NCBI GenBank assembly: GCA_963678705.1
Contig: OY783217.1
Location: 1,674,001 to 1,738,000 of the forward strand
Direction: 5' to 3'
DNA from: Panorpa germanica
Taxonomy: Eukaryota; Arthropoda; Insecta; Mecoptera; Panorpidae
Length of the DNA: 64,000 nucleotides
The position numbers and the translations under genes are program-made. Positions 1 to 12,001 of this stretch are shown here, one piece after another. The notes under the pieces are model-generated. The model saw only the letters and a list, made by a program, of their open reading frames with translations. It made no database searches and was not told the origin of the DNA. Position 1 is the first letter of the stretch, and each line of letters starts with the position of its first letter.

Positions 1-23
1 AATTATTTAAAAAAAAATTAAAT

Positions 24-215
24 TAATCAGAGACATCTATGAAAGAGTAGTCGGAAAAGTTTTATAGTTCATATTGTCTTCCATAGGTGGGGTACTAATT
101 TCATAGCGCCTGGAATACATGCTACTTAACTTACAGGGCTAAGAAATATGCGATATATTATAGATGTTAATTTTAAAAGAGGTAATAAAATATGAAGTAA
201 CAGGTGATACCTTTT
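24..215 (+). repeat. ~180-bp dispersed repeat, left copy
   Basis: This segment aligns with 5084-5256 in the same orientation over roughly 180 bp, at an eyeballed 70-80% identity. Shared words include gacatctatgaaagagtag, cgcctgga and aataaaatatgaagt. The first ~60 bp can fold back on itself: a catctatgaaaga-like arm and a tcttccatagg-like arm. It lies in the intron before the exon at 407. I do not recognise the family; a short nonautonomous transposon is likely. Confidence 0.7.
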
Positions 216-406
216 TTCGTATTCGTAATAGAATACGTAATGTATTTAATCTAACAAATACAAAATATTTAAACTCCTACTGATCTTTTTTTTCGTAAAT
301 CTGTGTACCCGGTTCTTAGTATAGCTAGTTTAATCAGAAGAGGTTATATGCCTTGTAAAATTTTATTGCAGAGACATATCACTAATATTTCTTTATTAAT
401 TTTCAG

Positions 407-463
407 ATTCGTCATCTGCCCGAGAAAACTGAGCCCTTTTTCCACAAGTACAACCAGCTGTAG
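407..463 (+). CDS. Terminal exon of an unidentified gene (partial)
   Basis: An intron 3' end (pyrimidine-rich, ending ttttcag at 406) is followed by 18 codons, IRHLPEKTEPFFHKYNQL, and a TAG stop. A candidate poly(A) signal AATAAA lies at 493-498, about 30 bp after the stop, which supports a 3' terminal exon. The upstream exons lie outside the window, because 1-406 looks intronic and carries a repeat. The peptide is hydrophilic and has no recognisable domain, so I cannot name the gene. A second frame is also open for a few codons after the splice site, but the frame given ends directly before the poly(A) signal. Confidence 0.55.
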   Translation: MRHLPEKTEPFFHKYNQL

Positions 464-619
464 TATTAAGTTAAAATAAGAAAAACTTCCGAAATAAAAT
501 CATATGTACAATGTATTAAGAAATGTATTTTCTTTTTAAATATTTAAAAATAAAAATATTTAACTAAATCTACTTCTTTTATTTATAAGTATAAGTAAAA
601 TAAAAATAGTACTCATAGC

Positions 620-2090
620 TTTATTTAAAATCAAGGACCTTTTTCTAAAACTATAGTTTGTAAATTTCTTAAATTTTTGGATAAGGTTACATCAGCTGTA
701 TGCTAAATTTTTAAACTGTATAATAAAAATTGAAATATTTGTGCTCATCTGACTTTTGAGCAAACAATATTAAAGTCAAAATACCAATTTTGAGACGCTG
801 CTTTTGTGAAAACTTTAACAGTTACATGAAAATGGCTTTTAATTTTGAATTTAGCAAACAAAAAACTGCGATAGAAAACATATATCATTTGTCAAAATAA
901 ATGTTTGGCCTTTTTTGAAAAAGCTTTTTTAAATATTGTCAGAAAATAATAGCATAATATATGATTTTCTTGTACTGTAAATTTTGTTCGTAATTAATGT
1001 TGCCGCTATGTCAGGCGCAATGATGTCTAAGTTTTATTGAGTTCATGGCCCTTTTTTTCTAATTTTCTTTTTTTAATTCTTTGAAATATTTTGATACAGT
1101 TATGTTCCTTATACTCTAAAATAAAGTACTGCATCATTAGATTTTAAATACCTACGCGATTTTAGGTTTTATGCGATCTTTTTTAATTTCATGGACATTT
1201 TTTTCCTAAAATTTTTATTTGATTCTTTGGAATAATTTGATGCAGTTATGTTCGTTACGCTTTAAGATAAAAAACTGCATCATTACATTTTAAATATCTA
1301 TGCGATTTTGGCTTTTATGCGACCTTTCTTATTTTCATGGACATTTCATTTCTAAAATTTTTTTTTGATTCTTTGAAATAATTTGATGCATTTATGTTCA
1401 TTATACTCCAAAATAAAAAACTGCATCATTAGATTTTAAATATCTACGCCATTTTGGCTTTTATGCGACCTTTTTTATTTTCATGGAAATTTCTTCAAAA
1501 AGTAAAAATTACATTTTCTTGAATTTTTTTGATGCAGTTATGTTCGTTATGCTCTAAAAGAAAGAACTGCTTCATTTTATTTTAAATATCTACGCGTTTC
1601 TTGCTTTTGTGGGACTTTTTTTATTTTCATGGACATTTTTTTAATAATTTTTTTTTTTACATTTCTTTAAATTTTTTGATGCAGTTATGTTCTTTATGAT
1701 TTAAAAGAAAGAACTGCTTCATTACATTTTAAATATCTACGCGTTTCTGGCTTTTGTAGGACTTTTTTTATTTTCATGGACATTTTTTTAATAAATTTTT
1801 TTTTACATTTCTTTAAATTTTTTGATGCAGTTATGTTCTTTATGATCTAAAAGAAAGAACTGCTTCATTTTATTTTAAATATCTACGCGTTTCTTGCTTT
1901 TGTGGGACTTTTTTTATTTTCATGGACATTTTTTTAATAATTTTTTTTTTTACATTTCTTTAAATTTTTTGATGCAGTTATGTTCTTTATGATCTAAAAG
2001 AAAGAACTGCTTCATTACATTTTAAATATCTACGCGTTTCTTGGTTTTGTGGGACTTTTTTTATTTTATGAAACTTTTTTTTCTAAAACT
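620..2090 (+). repeat. Tandem array of ~145-bp units, left arm of an inverted structure
   Basis: About eight to ten diverged units repeat with a period of 144-149 bp. The landmark catggacattt recurs near 1190, 1337, 1481, 1630, 1776 and 1920. The landmark gatgcagttatgttc recurs once per unit. The units nearest the centre (1500-2060) are the most alike; the outer ones (640-1000) are degraded. The units reappear in reverse orientation at 3400-4720. No coding potential is seen. Confidence 0.9.
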
Positions 2091-3400
2091 TAAATTGTAA
2101 TATTTTTAAAAATGCTTTATGTTTTCTAACGTAGTTTTTTATGCTGATTCCAAAATTGAAAACCATTTTTAAATATCTCTTATGGTTTTTGAATAATCTG
2201 CGTCTAAAGTTTTTGACTATTTTTTAATTTAAAATGCTCATATCTTGTAAACCAAAAGACTTACATAAAAATGAATTTCAGATTTGAAATCAGCATTCAA
2301 AACTACATCAATTACCATTAAAAAATCAACAGTTTTTTTTCTTCAATTTTTATGAAAAGTAAGAAGGCTATACTCTTGTTACTTTTTACAAAAAACACTA
2401 TTTTTATTTTGGCACATGATACATGTTTTCTAACGTAGTTTTTTATGCTGATTCCAAAATTGAAATCCATTTTTAATTATCCCTTACGGTTTGCGAATAA
2501 TCTGAGTGTAAAGTTTTTGATTATTTATTTAAAATTCTCATATCTCGTAAACCAAAAGACTTACATAAAAATGAATTTCAGATTTGAAATCAGCATTCAA
2601 AACTACATCAATTACCATTAAAAAATCAACAGTTTTTTTTCTTCAATTTTTATGAAAAGTAAGAAGGCTATACTCTTGTTACTTTTTACAAAAAACACTA
2701 TTTTTATTTTGGCACATGATACATGTTTTCTAACGTAGTTTTTTATGCTGATTCCAAAATTGAAATCCATTTTTAATTATCACTTACGGTTTGCGAATAA
2801 TCTGAGTGTAAAGTTTTTGATTATTTATTTAAAATTCTCATATCTCGTAAACCAAAAGACTTATATAAAAATGAATTTCAGATTTGAAATCAGCATTCAA
2901 AACTACATCAATTACCATTAAAAAATCAACAGTTTTTTTTCTTCAATTTTTATGAAAAGTAAGAAGGCTATTATACTCTTGTTACTTTTTACAAAAAACA
3001 CTATTTTTATTTTGGCACATGATACATGTTTTCTAACGTAGTTTTTTATGCTGATTCCAAAATTGAAATCCATTTTTAATTATCCCTTACGGTTTGCGAA
3101 TAATCTGAGTGTAAAGTTTTTGATTATTTATTTAAAATGCTCATATCTCGTGAACCAAAAGACTTACATAAAAATGAATTCTAGATTTGAAATCAGCATT
3201 CAAAACTACATTAGAAACCGTTAAAAAATCAACAATTTTTTTTCTTCAATTTTTATGAAAAGTAAGAAGACTATACTCTTCTTACTTTTTACAAAAATCA
3301 CTTTTTCTATTTTGACACATGATACATGTTTTCTAACGTAATTTTTTATGTTGATTCCAAAATTGAAATCTATTTTCAATTATCTCATACAGTTTTCAAA
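2091..3400 (+). repeat. Tandem array of ~300-bp units, centre of the inverted structure
   Basis: The word gttttctaacgtag starts at 2121, 2425, 2725, 3028 and 3328, giving periods of 304, 300, 303 and 300 bp. The units at 2425 and 2725 differ at only a few visible positions, so they were duplicated or homogenised recently. The outermost copies are more diverged. The array separates two oppositely oriented arrays of ~145-bp units. Confidence 0.92.
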
Positions 3401-4720
3401 TAAACAGCGTTTTAAAATTGGTATTTCGACTTTTTTATTGTTTGCTCAAAAGCCAGAAAATAACAAATATTTCAATTTTAATTGAACAGTTTAATAATTT
3501 AGCACATAACAAACATAATCCCATCAGAAAATTTCGAAAATATAGAAATTTAAATTTTAGAAAAAAACGGTCCATGAATTTTAAAAAAGTCGCATAAAAG
3601 CCAGAAAATCGTAGATATTTAAAAAGTAATGAAGCAGTTCTTTATTTTAAAGCCTAACGAACATAACTGCATCAAAATATTTCAAGGAATCAAAAAAAAA
3701 AAATTAGAAAAGAAATGTCCATGAATTTAAAAAAAAGTCACATAAAAGCCAGAAAATCGTAGTTATTTAAAAAGTAATGAATCAGTTCTTTATTTTAAAG
3801 CCTAACGAACATAACTGCATCAAAATATTTCAAGGAATCAAAAAAAAAAAATTTGAAAAAAAATGTCCATGAATTTTAAAAAAGTCGCATAAAAGCCAGA
3901 AAATCGTATTTATTTAAAAAGTAATGAAGCAGTTCTTTATTTTAAAGCCTAACGAACATAACTGCATCAAAATATTTCAAGGAATCAAAAAAAAAAATTT
4001 TGAAAAAAAATGTCCATGAATTTTAAAAAAGTCGCATAAAAGCCAGAAAATCGTATTTATTTAAAAAGTAATGAAGCAGTTCTTTATTTTAAAGCCTAAC
4101 GAACATAACTGCATCAAAATATTTCAAGGAATCAAAAAAAAAAATTAGAAAAGAAATGTCCATGAATTTAAAAAAAGTCGCATAAAAGCCAGAAAATTGT
4201 AGTTATTTAAAAAGTAATGAAGCAGTTCTTTATTTTAAAGCCTAGCGAACATAACTGCATCAAAATATTCCAAAGAATAAAAAAAAAATTTAGAAAAAAA
4301 AGGCCATGAAAATAAAATAGTTCGCTTAAACACCAAAATCGGGTAGATATATAAAATTTAATGAAACAGTTCTTTATTTTGGAGTATAGCGAACATAACT
4401 GCATCAAAACTTTTCAAATAATCTAAAAAAAAATCTTTACGCAAAAAGTCCATGGATTTTTTATAAAAGGTCGCATAAAAAACAGACACGTTTAGTTATT
4501 TCAAATTTAATCAAGGATTTCTTTGAAACTTTTTTTTAACTGTATCAAAGAAATTAAAAAAAATAACTTGGTTTCTAAAAGGAAAAGCCTATGAATTGAG
4601 AAAAGATTGCAAAAGAGCCAGAAAAGCGTAGATATTGGAAATTAAATAAACAGTTTATCAATTTAAAATGTAGCGGATATAGATAGCTCAATTAAAAAAT
4701 GAAACACTTTTGAAATATTA
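3401..4720 (-). repeat. Tandem array of ~145-bp units, right arm (inverted)
   Basis: About seven to nine units of the left-arm family run in reverse orientation. The landmark tccatgaattt recurs near 3571, 3717, 3867, 4012 and 4158, with a diverged version near 4450. The reverse complement of 3380-3500 matches 695-830, including gcaaacaat, aaataccaatttt and aaattgaaatatttg. The short open frames here are by-products of the repeat. Confidence 0.9.
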
Positions 4721-4745
4721 GTTATTTAAAAAAAATACATAACGC

Positions 4746-4868
4746 ACACTCGTTGTCTTGCGACGAGCCGAACAGGTACTAGTAATAAATTGTTCTACTT
4801 GGATTGTTTCTCGAAAGTGCGAGACCCCGGGTGGTTGCCCTGCTTGCCACCCCCTAAGGCCGTCTCTT
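4746..4868. other. GC-rich segment with a small hairpin, unassigned
   Basis: In an AT-rich setting this ~120-bp stretch is conspicuously GC-rich. It contains gggtggttgccctgcttgcc followed by accccc, which can pair as a GGGTGG/CCACCC stem. It is probably the end of a mobile element, but I cannot name it. Confidence 0.35.
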
Positions 4869-5083
4869 AATAAAAATTTAAGGTTTTTAAAGTCTTCAGT
4901 ATAGTATTTGTAAGCGTGTTACTTTAGTTGCATTCTTTCCAGGCGCACAGATGATGCCATTTGATGCGTTTTTTAAGTAGATGAGGTAAAAAAAAGGCAG
5001 AACCTTCTTATATATGAATAAATGTAGAATATATAGTACAGAATATAATGTAGTATAGAATATAAGTACAAAAATAACTAGCG

Positions 5084-5256
5084 ACATCTATGAAAGAGTA
5101 GCAAAAAAGGATTATCAGTTCAGAAGTCTTTCATAGGTGACAGACTAATTTCATTACGCCTGGACCTTATGCAACTTAACTTACAGTGTATAAAACATGC
5201 GATGTATACTTAAAAAATATTTAATAAAATATGAAGTTATAGCTGATACCAATTTA
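5084..5256 (+). repeat. ~180-bp dispersed repeat, right copy
   Basis: Direct-orientation partner of 24-215. It opens with gacatctatgaaaga at about 5084 and has a complementary tctttcataggtgac about 40 bp later, giving a hairpin of roughly 57 nt. A fragment sharing the cgcctgga core lies inverted just upstream, at about 4905-4960. Confidence 0.7.
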
Positions 5257-5610
5257 AATTTATTATTGATACTTAAAAAAGTGTAGTCTTTATCTGAAAA
5301 ATATTTTTACCTAAATAATACTTAATTTAATGAGTTGCTTCACTTAAAATTTGATGTAATATATATATATGTGTTTAGCAGTAAATAAAAGGTAGTAAAA
5401 ATAATTAAAACAAAATATTTAATAAATAAAATCTTTTAATTCATGTAACCTGATATAAATATTATTAGTATCTATAACCATAAAACTATTTACAATTATG
5501 TTTGTTAAATAAACCCAATAACAATTTGATAAAGAAAATTCTAATGATATATTATAAAAAATAACTTATGAAAATATAAAAGAATTTTAGAAAATTTTCG
5601 TGAAAAAAAA

Positions 5611-8600
5611 TTAGGCTTGATAGGTACTTGCAGATACATCTCCACCATGACCGGTCCAGTTAGTGTGAACAAACTTTCCTTCGGAGCCCAATAATTCGTA
5701 AGTGTGAGCTCCAAAGTAGTCCCTTTGAGCCTAAAAAGAAAAATTAGTAGATTTAATATTATATAGGCCAAGAAAATGGAATATAAGAAATCCCATTCAA
5801 AGTAAATATGTTTTCTTAAACAATTACATACTTGAAGTAAATTCGCTGGAAGTTTTTCTGATCTGTACCCATCGTAGAAAGCTAACGCCGCAGACATGGC
5901 GGGAACAGGTACTCCTCCAAGAACGGCAAGACTTACAATTTCGCGCCATGGCTGTTGACACCTATATAGAACAAATTAATTTAAGTAAAAACGATTGTAC
6001 AAATATATTGTTCTATACAGTAATCCTACCTAGTAATGGCGGTCTTAAAGAAATCATCCAATAGTAGGTTACTCAATTGTGGATTTCTGGTAAATGCATC
6101 TTTTATGTTTCCCAAGAAAACACTATGTAAAAAATAATAATTAATTAAATAAAATTCCCATAAAATGAATGAAAATTCAGCGCAACTGACCTACGAATGA
6201 TGCAACCTCCTCTCCACATAAGGGCTATGCCACCGTAATTAAGACTCCACTTATTTTCCTTGGCCGCTTCTCTAAGAAGCATAAATCCTTGCGCGTATGA
6301 GATTATTTTTGCGGCGTACAGCGCATTCTTCAGTTTATCCAAAACAGCCACACGTTCAGATGCAGACACTTTAGGTAATTTAGGTCCAGGGAGAACTTTA
6401 CTTGCAGCAACCCGTTCTTCTGCAAATGTAGAAGATTTAAAAATTTCTTCTATATACTGCTATATTAATATATAGTTACCTTTAAGAGCGGATAGGCAAC
6501 GTGCAAATACAGCTTCCCCTATTAATGTAACTGGTACCCCATGATGAAGAGCGGATATTGCAGTCCATTTTCCAGTACCCTTTTGACCAGCACTATCACG
6601 AATACGGGGCAACAAATGACCTGTAATATTACATTCGAATTATATAGCTTATAATTTGAAATTATATGCTAATCATAATTAATAATATAAATCTAATGAT
6701 TTAAGTCAAAAAAAGCATGGCATACTCAACACTCTATGGCATACTCATACTCACATTTATTATTTACGTAAAACATTAAAATACTATTGTAATTAAAATG
6801 CTTTATGTAATATTTACGTATTGTGTTAATTAATAAAAAAGAAAGACAAATAAATAAACAAAGATAAAAATGAATTTTATAAATACTTAAATGAATTTTA
6901 TTTTAAGAAGCTCCTAGTAATTTAATAATAAATAAGTTGGAAACTACAATCTATTTTATACCGTGACAAAAACTTAAAAGATATTCCAGATTTTTTTGTC
7001 CTTTACGTCACAATAATTTTTTTCTGCATCTCTTTACATGAACGTACCTTGCTTATCTTCATATTTCAGGATATCTTTCGTGATTTCAATTAGAAAAGAA
7101 TCCAATTCTCCTTTATTCCATTCTTCGAAAACGTTCGCCATTTCCTTTTGATCCATACCTGTCCTTGTAAATATTAATTTTATTTTTAATTCAGAATGTA
7201 TTGTTGATTAAAAAGTTAATCGAAATAAGGTTTTAAGAAGAGTGGCCACTACATATAAAAAGTGCCCTCAGGGTTAACATTATGCGAACGTAATGCATGC
7301 AAATCGTCCATAAATAAAATGTTCTCTTGACGTTCCAGGGCAATATGTTCTATTTCCTTATAAAGGTCAGGGTAAGGCACTACAGCGTGCAGAAATTCTT
7401 GTGTGTCCAGACGATATAGTTCACACGTTTCAATGGACACTACAGAAGCTACTCTAGACGCTTCGCGTACGACCAACGCTACTTCACCAAAATGTCCTCC
7501 ATCTTCTAAATGACAAACTTCCTTTCCCGTTTTGGAATATACAGCCACAGTGCCACTAGCAATAAAATACATACAATCTCCAATATCACCGTACCGAATA
7601 ATAACATCATTCGCCAAAAATATTTCCAATTTAAGACAAGCAACTATATTCCCTAATAGAGTTACAGGCAGCCTGTTGAAAAAAACTACATTTTCTACCA
7701 AACGACGACATTTATGCATTATAACTTCTTGTCGAAGTTGAATCGAAATGCAATTTAGAATTTGATCTTCTCGGTAATATGAACCTTTGAATCTAAAATC
7801 ATAGTATGATATTATTCTTTCGCGAGTTCTTTCAGTAAATCCTTTAAACAATGAGTATTGTCTCAGCTGTTGCACTAAAACCTCATACCGTGATTTAGTC
7901 GATTGTTTGGCCGTAACAAATTGAGATATTTCAGACAGAAGATAATAACACACCAAACATCCAAGCGCTGCCACCATACCTATTACAAAAACATCTTCCG
8001 TAGTTCTTGGTGAATAAGATCCGTGAGACACATTTGCTACTATGCTCACAGCTCTATAAAGACATACAATGTATTTAACAAATGCGTTTGATTCCCAAAT
8101 GCCCGCAACTGCAATCCAGGTGTAGTCTTCAGTCTTTGAGAGCCAAGGCAACAACTGCAAACATGTCATGAAATGTATGAATAGTCCATAGAATATTGTA
8201 GTGCTTAACAAATTCATCACAACGTCATCAACTTCAAAAACATCACCTAATCGACGAAGGTACACAAACAATGTTTTTAGCTTAGTTATTACAAATAAAC
8301 GAAGGCAATGCAGTAGGCGTATTTGAGTATCTTCATAGATGTTATCTTTAAGGGCTCTTTCAATTATGAAAAGATAAGGCACCGTAGCGAATAAGTCAAT
8401 AAAAAAACGACCGTAAAAATACGTTTTGCGAACCGTTGTTAAATCCATCTCAATTTCTGCATTTATCGTGTGATACCCTGTCCTGAAATTCCCTATAATA
8501 TCAAGGAACAAAGTAACGTTAATGATAAGTTGCATCATCGCCATTTCTAGCTCATATACGTCGTCAGTTGGAAAGAATACGTCATACGGCGTTGTAATAA

Positions 8601-11600
8601 AGGCAGTAATTAAGACAAGAGACATCCACGTCTCCCAGAACACCCTGAGTTGGCTGAATGGATGAATCATCCAATGCCTTAGCTTCAAATGCTTCGCCTT
8701 CTCGAAATTAATAGCTGCCTGACTCTTTAAATGTTTCTTGCTTCTTGGATTGTCATCTGCTACCATAATGAGACTATAGATATTACGCAGAAAAATTGAC
8801 TTCAAGTCCTTTTTTGGAAATGCAATTTCTAGTGGATCGTAAACTATTGAAAAATAAGTATTAAGTAAAAAATGTAGTAAAAAGGCAGTGCGATATAAAA
8901 ACATGTTTAAGTTTTTCACTTACTAAGAAGAAAGCATATGTGACCATATTTTCCAAAAGCATTATGACCCGTTGCTTCCGTCATTTCAAATGATGCCTCA
9001 GAAATTAAAATTAATATGTTATTAAAAAAATTAAATCTACCACGACAAAACAAAATATTTTTATTATGATCTCAATGCGTCCTTTGATATATCCTACAAA
9101 AGAACAAACTGCTCTTTTTCTTTCTATGAATTGCCATATCTGTTTAGATATTATGATTTTGTGAACAAAGTAAAAAACTTAATAGAATTATTTAGTATGT
9201 GCTTAATATGATTACTTATCAGGTCTGTGACGTTCAAAGAGAGATAAAAATGAAACGGAACCACAGAATTCAAGTAGAAATTCATTTTAAGTAGCTACAT
9301 CTCCGTCAAATTCTAAATAATTAAAAAAAACTACATAAAATAAAAAATAAGGCTTGTAGTCCTATTAAGTTTAATAATTCGAAGACCGTTGTTAGTGCTT
9401 TTTAATAAACTTATAAATCTCACCTAAGTTTAGCCTCATAATATCATATGCTTCACAGATAAGTTGCATATCTCCGTACTCGATTCCATTATGGACCATC
9501 TTCACGAAATGTCCGGCACCTCCTTGTCCTACCCACTCGCAGCATGGTTCTGAGCCAGCCCGAGCACATATGGACTGTAAGAAACAATATACGTTAGTTT
9601 TATAAGTAGCGGCGGATTCGATTTTCTTTGAATTATATTAGACTTTATTTATTACCTGGAAAATATCTTTTATGTGTGGCCATGCTGCTTCATGCCCACC
9701 AGGCATTAAGGAAGGACCATATCTTGCACCTTCTTCACCACCACTGACCTAAATGAAATTTTAAATATTATTGTAGTAACAATACAGTAAAAATTATTTA
9801 GTATAGTAAAATGACAATACATAATTTCTTTTATATCCTGTGTTAATCGTACCAGTTCAACAAACGAATTAAAACCTAAGTGGAAGATTTTAAACTATAC
9901 GTCTTAGATTTAAAATACAAAGGAATTAGTACAGAGTTTTAAACTTTGTTGCTAATTTAGAAATTCCAATACGTGTTAGCAATTAAAAACTTTAATAAAC
10001 AAATAAATTGTATTGCTTAATCATGAATTAATAAACTAAATACAAATCTGGAGTAAGCCTAAATTCAGCCTATCAATATCAAACATATTTAAACGCATGA
10101 TATTCACGTTTGTGTTAGTATCACTTCAAAATTCTTATCAGTAGTGTGTAGGTCACGATTCAATCGCATGCATTAACGTATTATCTTTAAATATATAAAT
10201 GATTAGTAATTTAGATTTCACTACGTGCATCTATACATCTAATAAGACACAATACTGAAGAGGTCGGAGCACTTACCCCAGCACCGACGTATAATAAATT
10301 CTTCTTTTTTAAGTAATCACATCTCCTAATTGTATCAATATATTCTGAATTTCCTCCATCAATAATAATATCTCCAGCAGACAGAAGAGGTATCAATTGC
10401 TCAATAAAATCATCCACAGCAGAGCCAGCTAAAGAAAATTTAAAAAATCATATAGTAAACAGTTTTGTGTTTGTAATAACTTATTCCATTTAACTCAATT
10501 CGAAAAAAAATTGATTATAAATCTTATGATACATAATAAATTAATTTTCATAATTAAAAAACAATAAAATAAAAGATCTCTGAGAATTATCTGATAAAGG
10601 TCTTACGAAAAAGTTTAGTAGAACAAAAGATTTGTACAATAACCAGTATTAAGAGAATTATTATTTCCTAATTTTTATAATGCATATAACTTTCTATTTT
10701 CTGACCTTGGCACGATGCTCTAGTTACTGGAGTTACTCACCTCAAAGGGCCTTTCACTTTTGTAATCAAATATATATTTATTATACCTTGCAATTGAACT
10801 AGTTAAAATTAATGTGTATCTAAAATATACAACATTTATATAGTTCCAGCTGCGATATTTTTTTAGATGCAAGCATTTAGATATTCTTCGTAAAATTAAG
10901 ATTTATTATTTTGGTAATAAAATGGGTTAGATTCTTGATGTACTTATATGATAAATTATATAAAGACAACGTGAAACCGAATTGTAAAATACCTTTAACT
11001 AGCATCATGACTCGACGTGGAGATTTCAATTTGCTAACCATATCCGCCAAACTCGTGGCCCCAATAACTTTTGTGCCCTTTGCTTCATTATTTAAAAAAT
11101 GTGTAACCTGAACAAAAAAATATATATCATAGATATTTAAAATATACATATTATGAGTAACAATATTTGCTATTTTTATTACCTTATCTACTGTTCTGTT
11201 ATAAGCACAAACCACAAAGCCTTTAGAATCCATATTCAATATTAAATTTTGACCCATTACTGCTAGCCCAATAAGGGCAATATCGGCTTGTCTGGAAAAA
11301 CAGAATTATTTTTTTAGAAAAATAAATACAATGAAATACAGAGTTATAGCTCACATATCGTGAAAAGCATTTTGCCATAAAAGAGTATTATTTAATTTTT
11401 TGCTAGTCTAATTCACAAATCAGATGAAGTATCATTAAAAATATATTTTAAGGATAAAGAAATATGTTTATTAGTTATTATATAAAACACAAACATAGCA
11501 TTTACGTAATTTTAATGTAACATAGGTACTTTGTTAGAAGTAAATGAAAAATAGTATATCTTTAAATAATAAGAGATCAATTTTATTATTATTAATTCTC

Positions 11601-12001
11601 TAATCTAACACCTTTTCTAATAAAAGGGATACATAAAATACCATTTAAAAATTTGAAAAGGAAGTATTCAATTGAAATGTGTTTAAAAATCAAATTTTGT
11701 TAAAAAATAAACTACGTGAACACACTTATAAGCATTTACTTATAAAAATATTTGGTATTTCCTGCATATATGATCTGTTTTGTGTTAAATTTGTACAGAA
11801 GCACCCAGTTAAAACAAAACGGAGCATTTTCCCTCTAAAGAAATTTGTATTTATGCTTACAAAAACAAATTTATTCAATGAGCAAAACAATTACTATAAA
11901 TAAATAATAACAATTCATATTTGAAAATAACTAAAATAAGCAAACGAATGAATAGTTATGTATTCCTATAATTTAAAAAATAATACTCACGGAGAAGTCA
12001 T
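5611..12001 (-). CDS. Pgd: 6-phosphogluconate dehydrogenase, decarboxylating
   Basis: Cytosolic enzyme of the oxidative pentose phosphate pathway: 6-phosphogluconate + NADP+ to ribulose-5-phosphate + CO2 + NADPH. Twelve exons in transcript order: 11991-12001, 11183-11291, 10993-11107, 10277-10428, 9656-9748, 9424-9574, 7048-7158, 6480-6620, 6191-6419, 6030-6122, 5832-5961, 5611-5730. Every border is GT/AG and the phases close to 485 codons (484 aa, the usual family length). The start [18 protein letters not shown] sits on a short first exon, followed by a ~700-bp intron. Visible motifs: the NADP-binding GLAVMGQ turn, [41 protein letters not shown], and the family signature [13 protein letters not shown]. 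The C-terminus is [11 protein letters not shown]. No frameshift or missing key residue was seen. Intron 6 (7159-9423) hosts another gene on the same strand. Confidence 0.97.
7249..8984 (-). CDS. HCN/CNG-like cyclic-nucleotide-gated cation channel, nested in Pgd intron 6
   Basis: Two exons, 8924-8984 and 7249-8843, give 551 aa. Exon 1 ([20 protein letters not shown]) ends at a strong gtaagt; exon 2 follows the acceptor tatttttcaatag. The exon-2 frame can be read upstream to an ATG at 8904, but that start would read through this good splice site, so I prefer the spliced start. Order: N-terminal region with a [13 protein letters not shown] block (about 60-75), S1-S6 membrane segments (about 90-330), C-linker, cyclic-nucleotide-binding domain (about 405-505) with FGEVAL and the phosphate-contacting REASR. 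The family conducts K+/Na+ at the plasma membrane and is tuned by cAMP/cGMP. Oddities: the pore reads NVSHGSYSP where HCN channels have CIGYGAQAP, so the GYG filter is changed. S4 has few regularly spaced basic residues. Ion selectivity is therefore not predictable. Confidence 0.88.

Noticed and set aside
1040-4440. Regular repeats that might suggest a CRISPR-like array
   Set aside because: Units are ~145 or ~300 bp without short repeat/unique spacer structure, in a eukaryotic genome; they are tandem satellites in an inverted arrangement.
24-5256. The ~180-bp direct repeats as a target duplication of the whole block
   Set aside because: They are far too long and diverged, and a host exon lies between them.
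8844-8919. Unspliced upstream start of the channel gene (ATG at 8904)
   Set aside because: A strong donor at 8923/8924 and a textbook acceptor at 8843/8844 remove this stretch in phase; the spliced N-terminus also joins without a stop.
10211-10276. Extension of Pgd exon 4 past its donor (codons after GAG)
   Set aside because: The GT donor at 10276 and the conserved [11 protein letters not shown] start of exon 5 show that the extra codons are intron.
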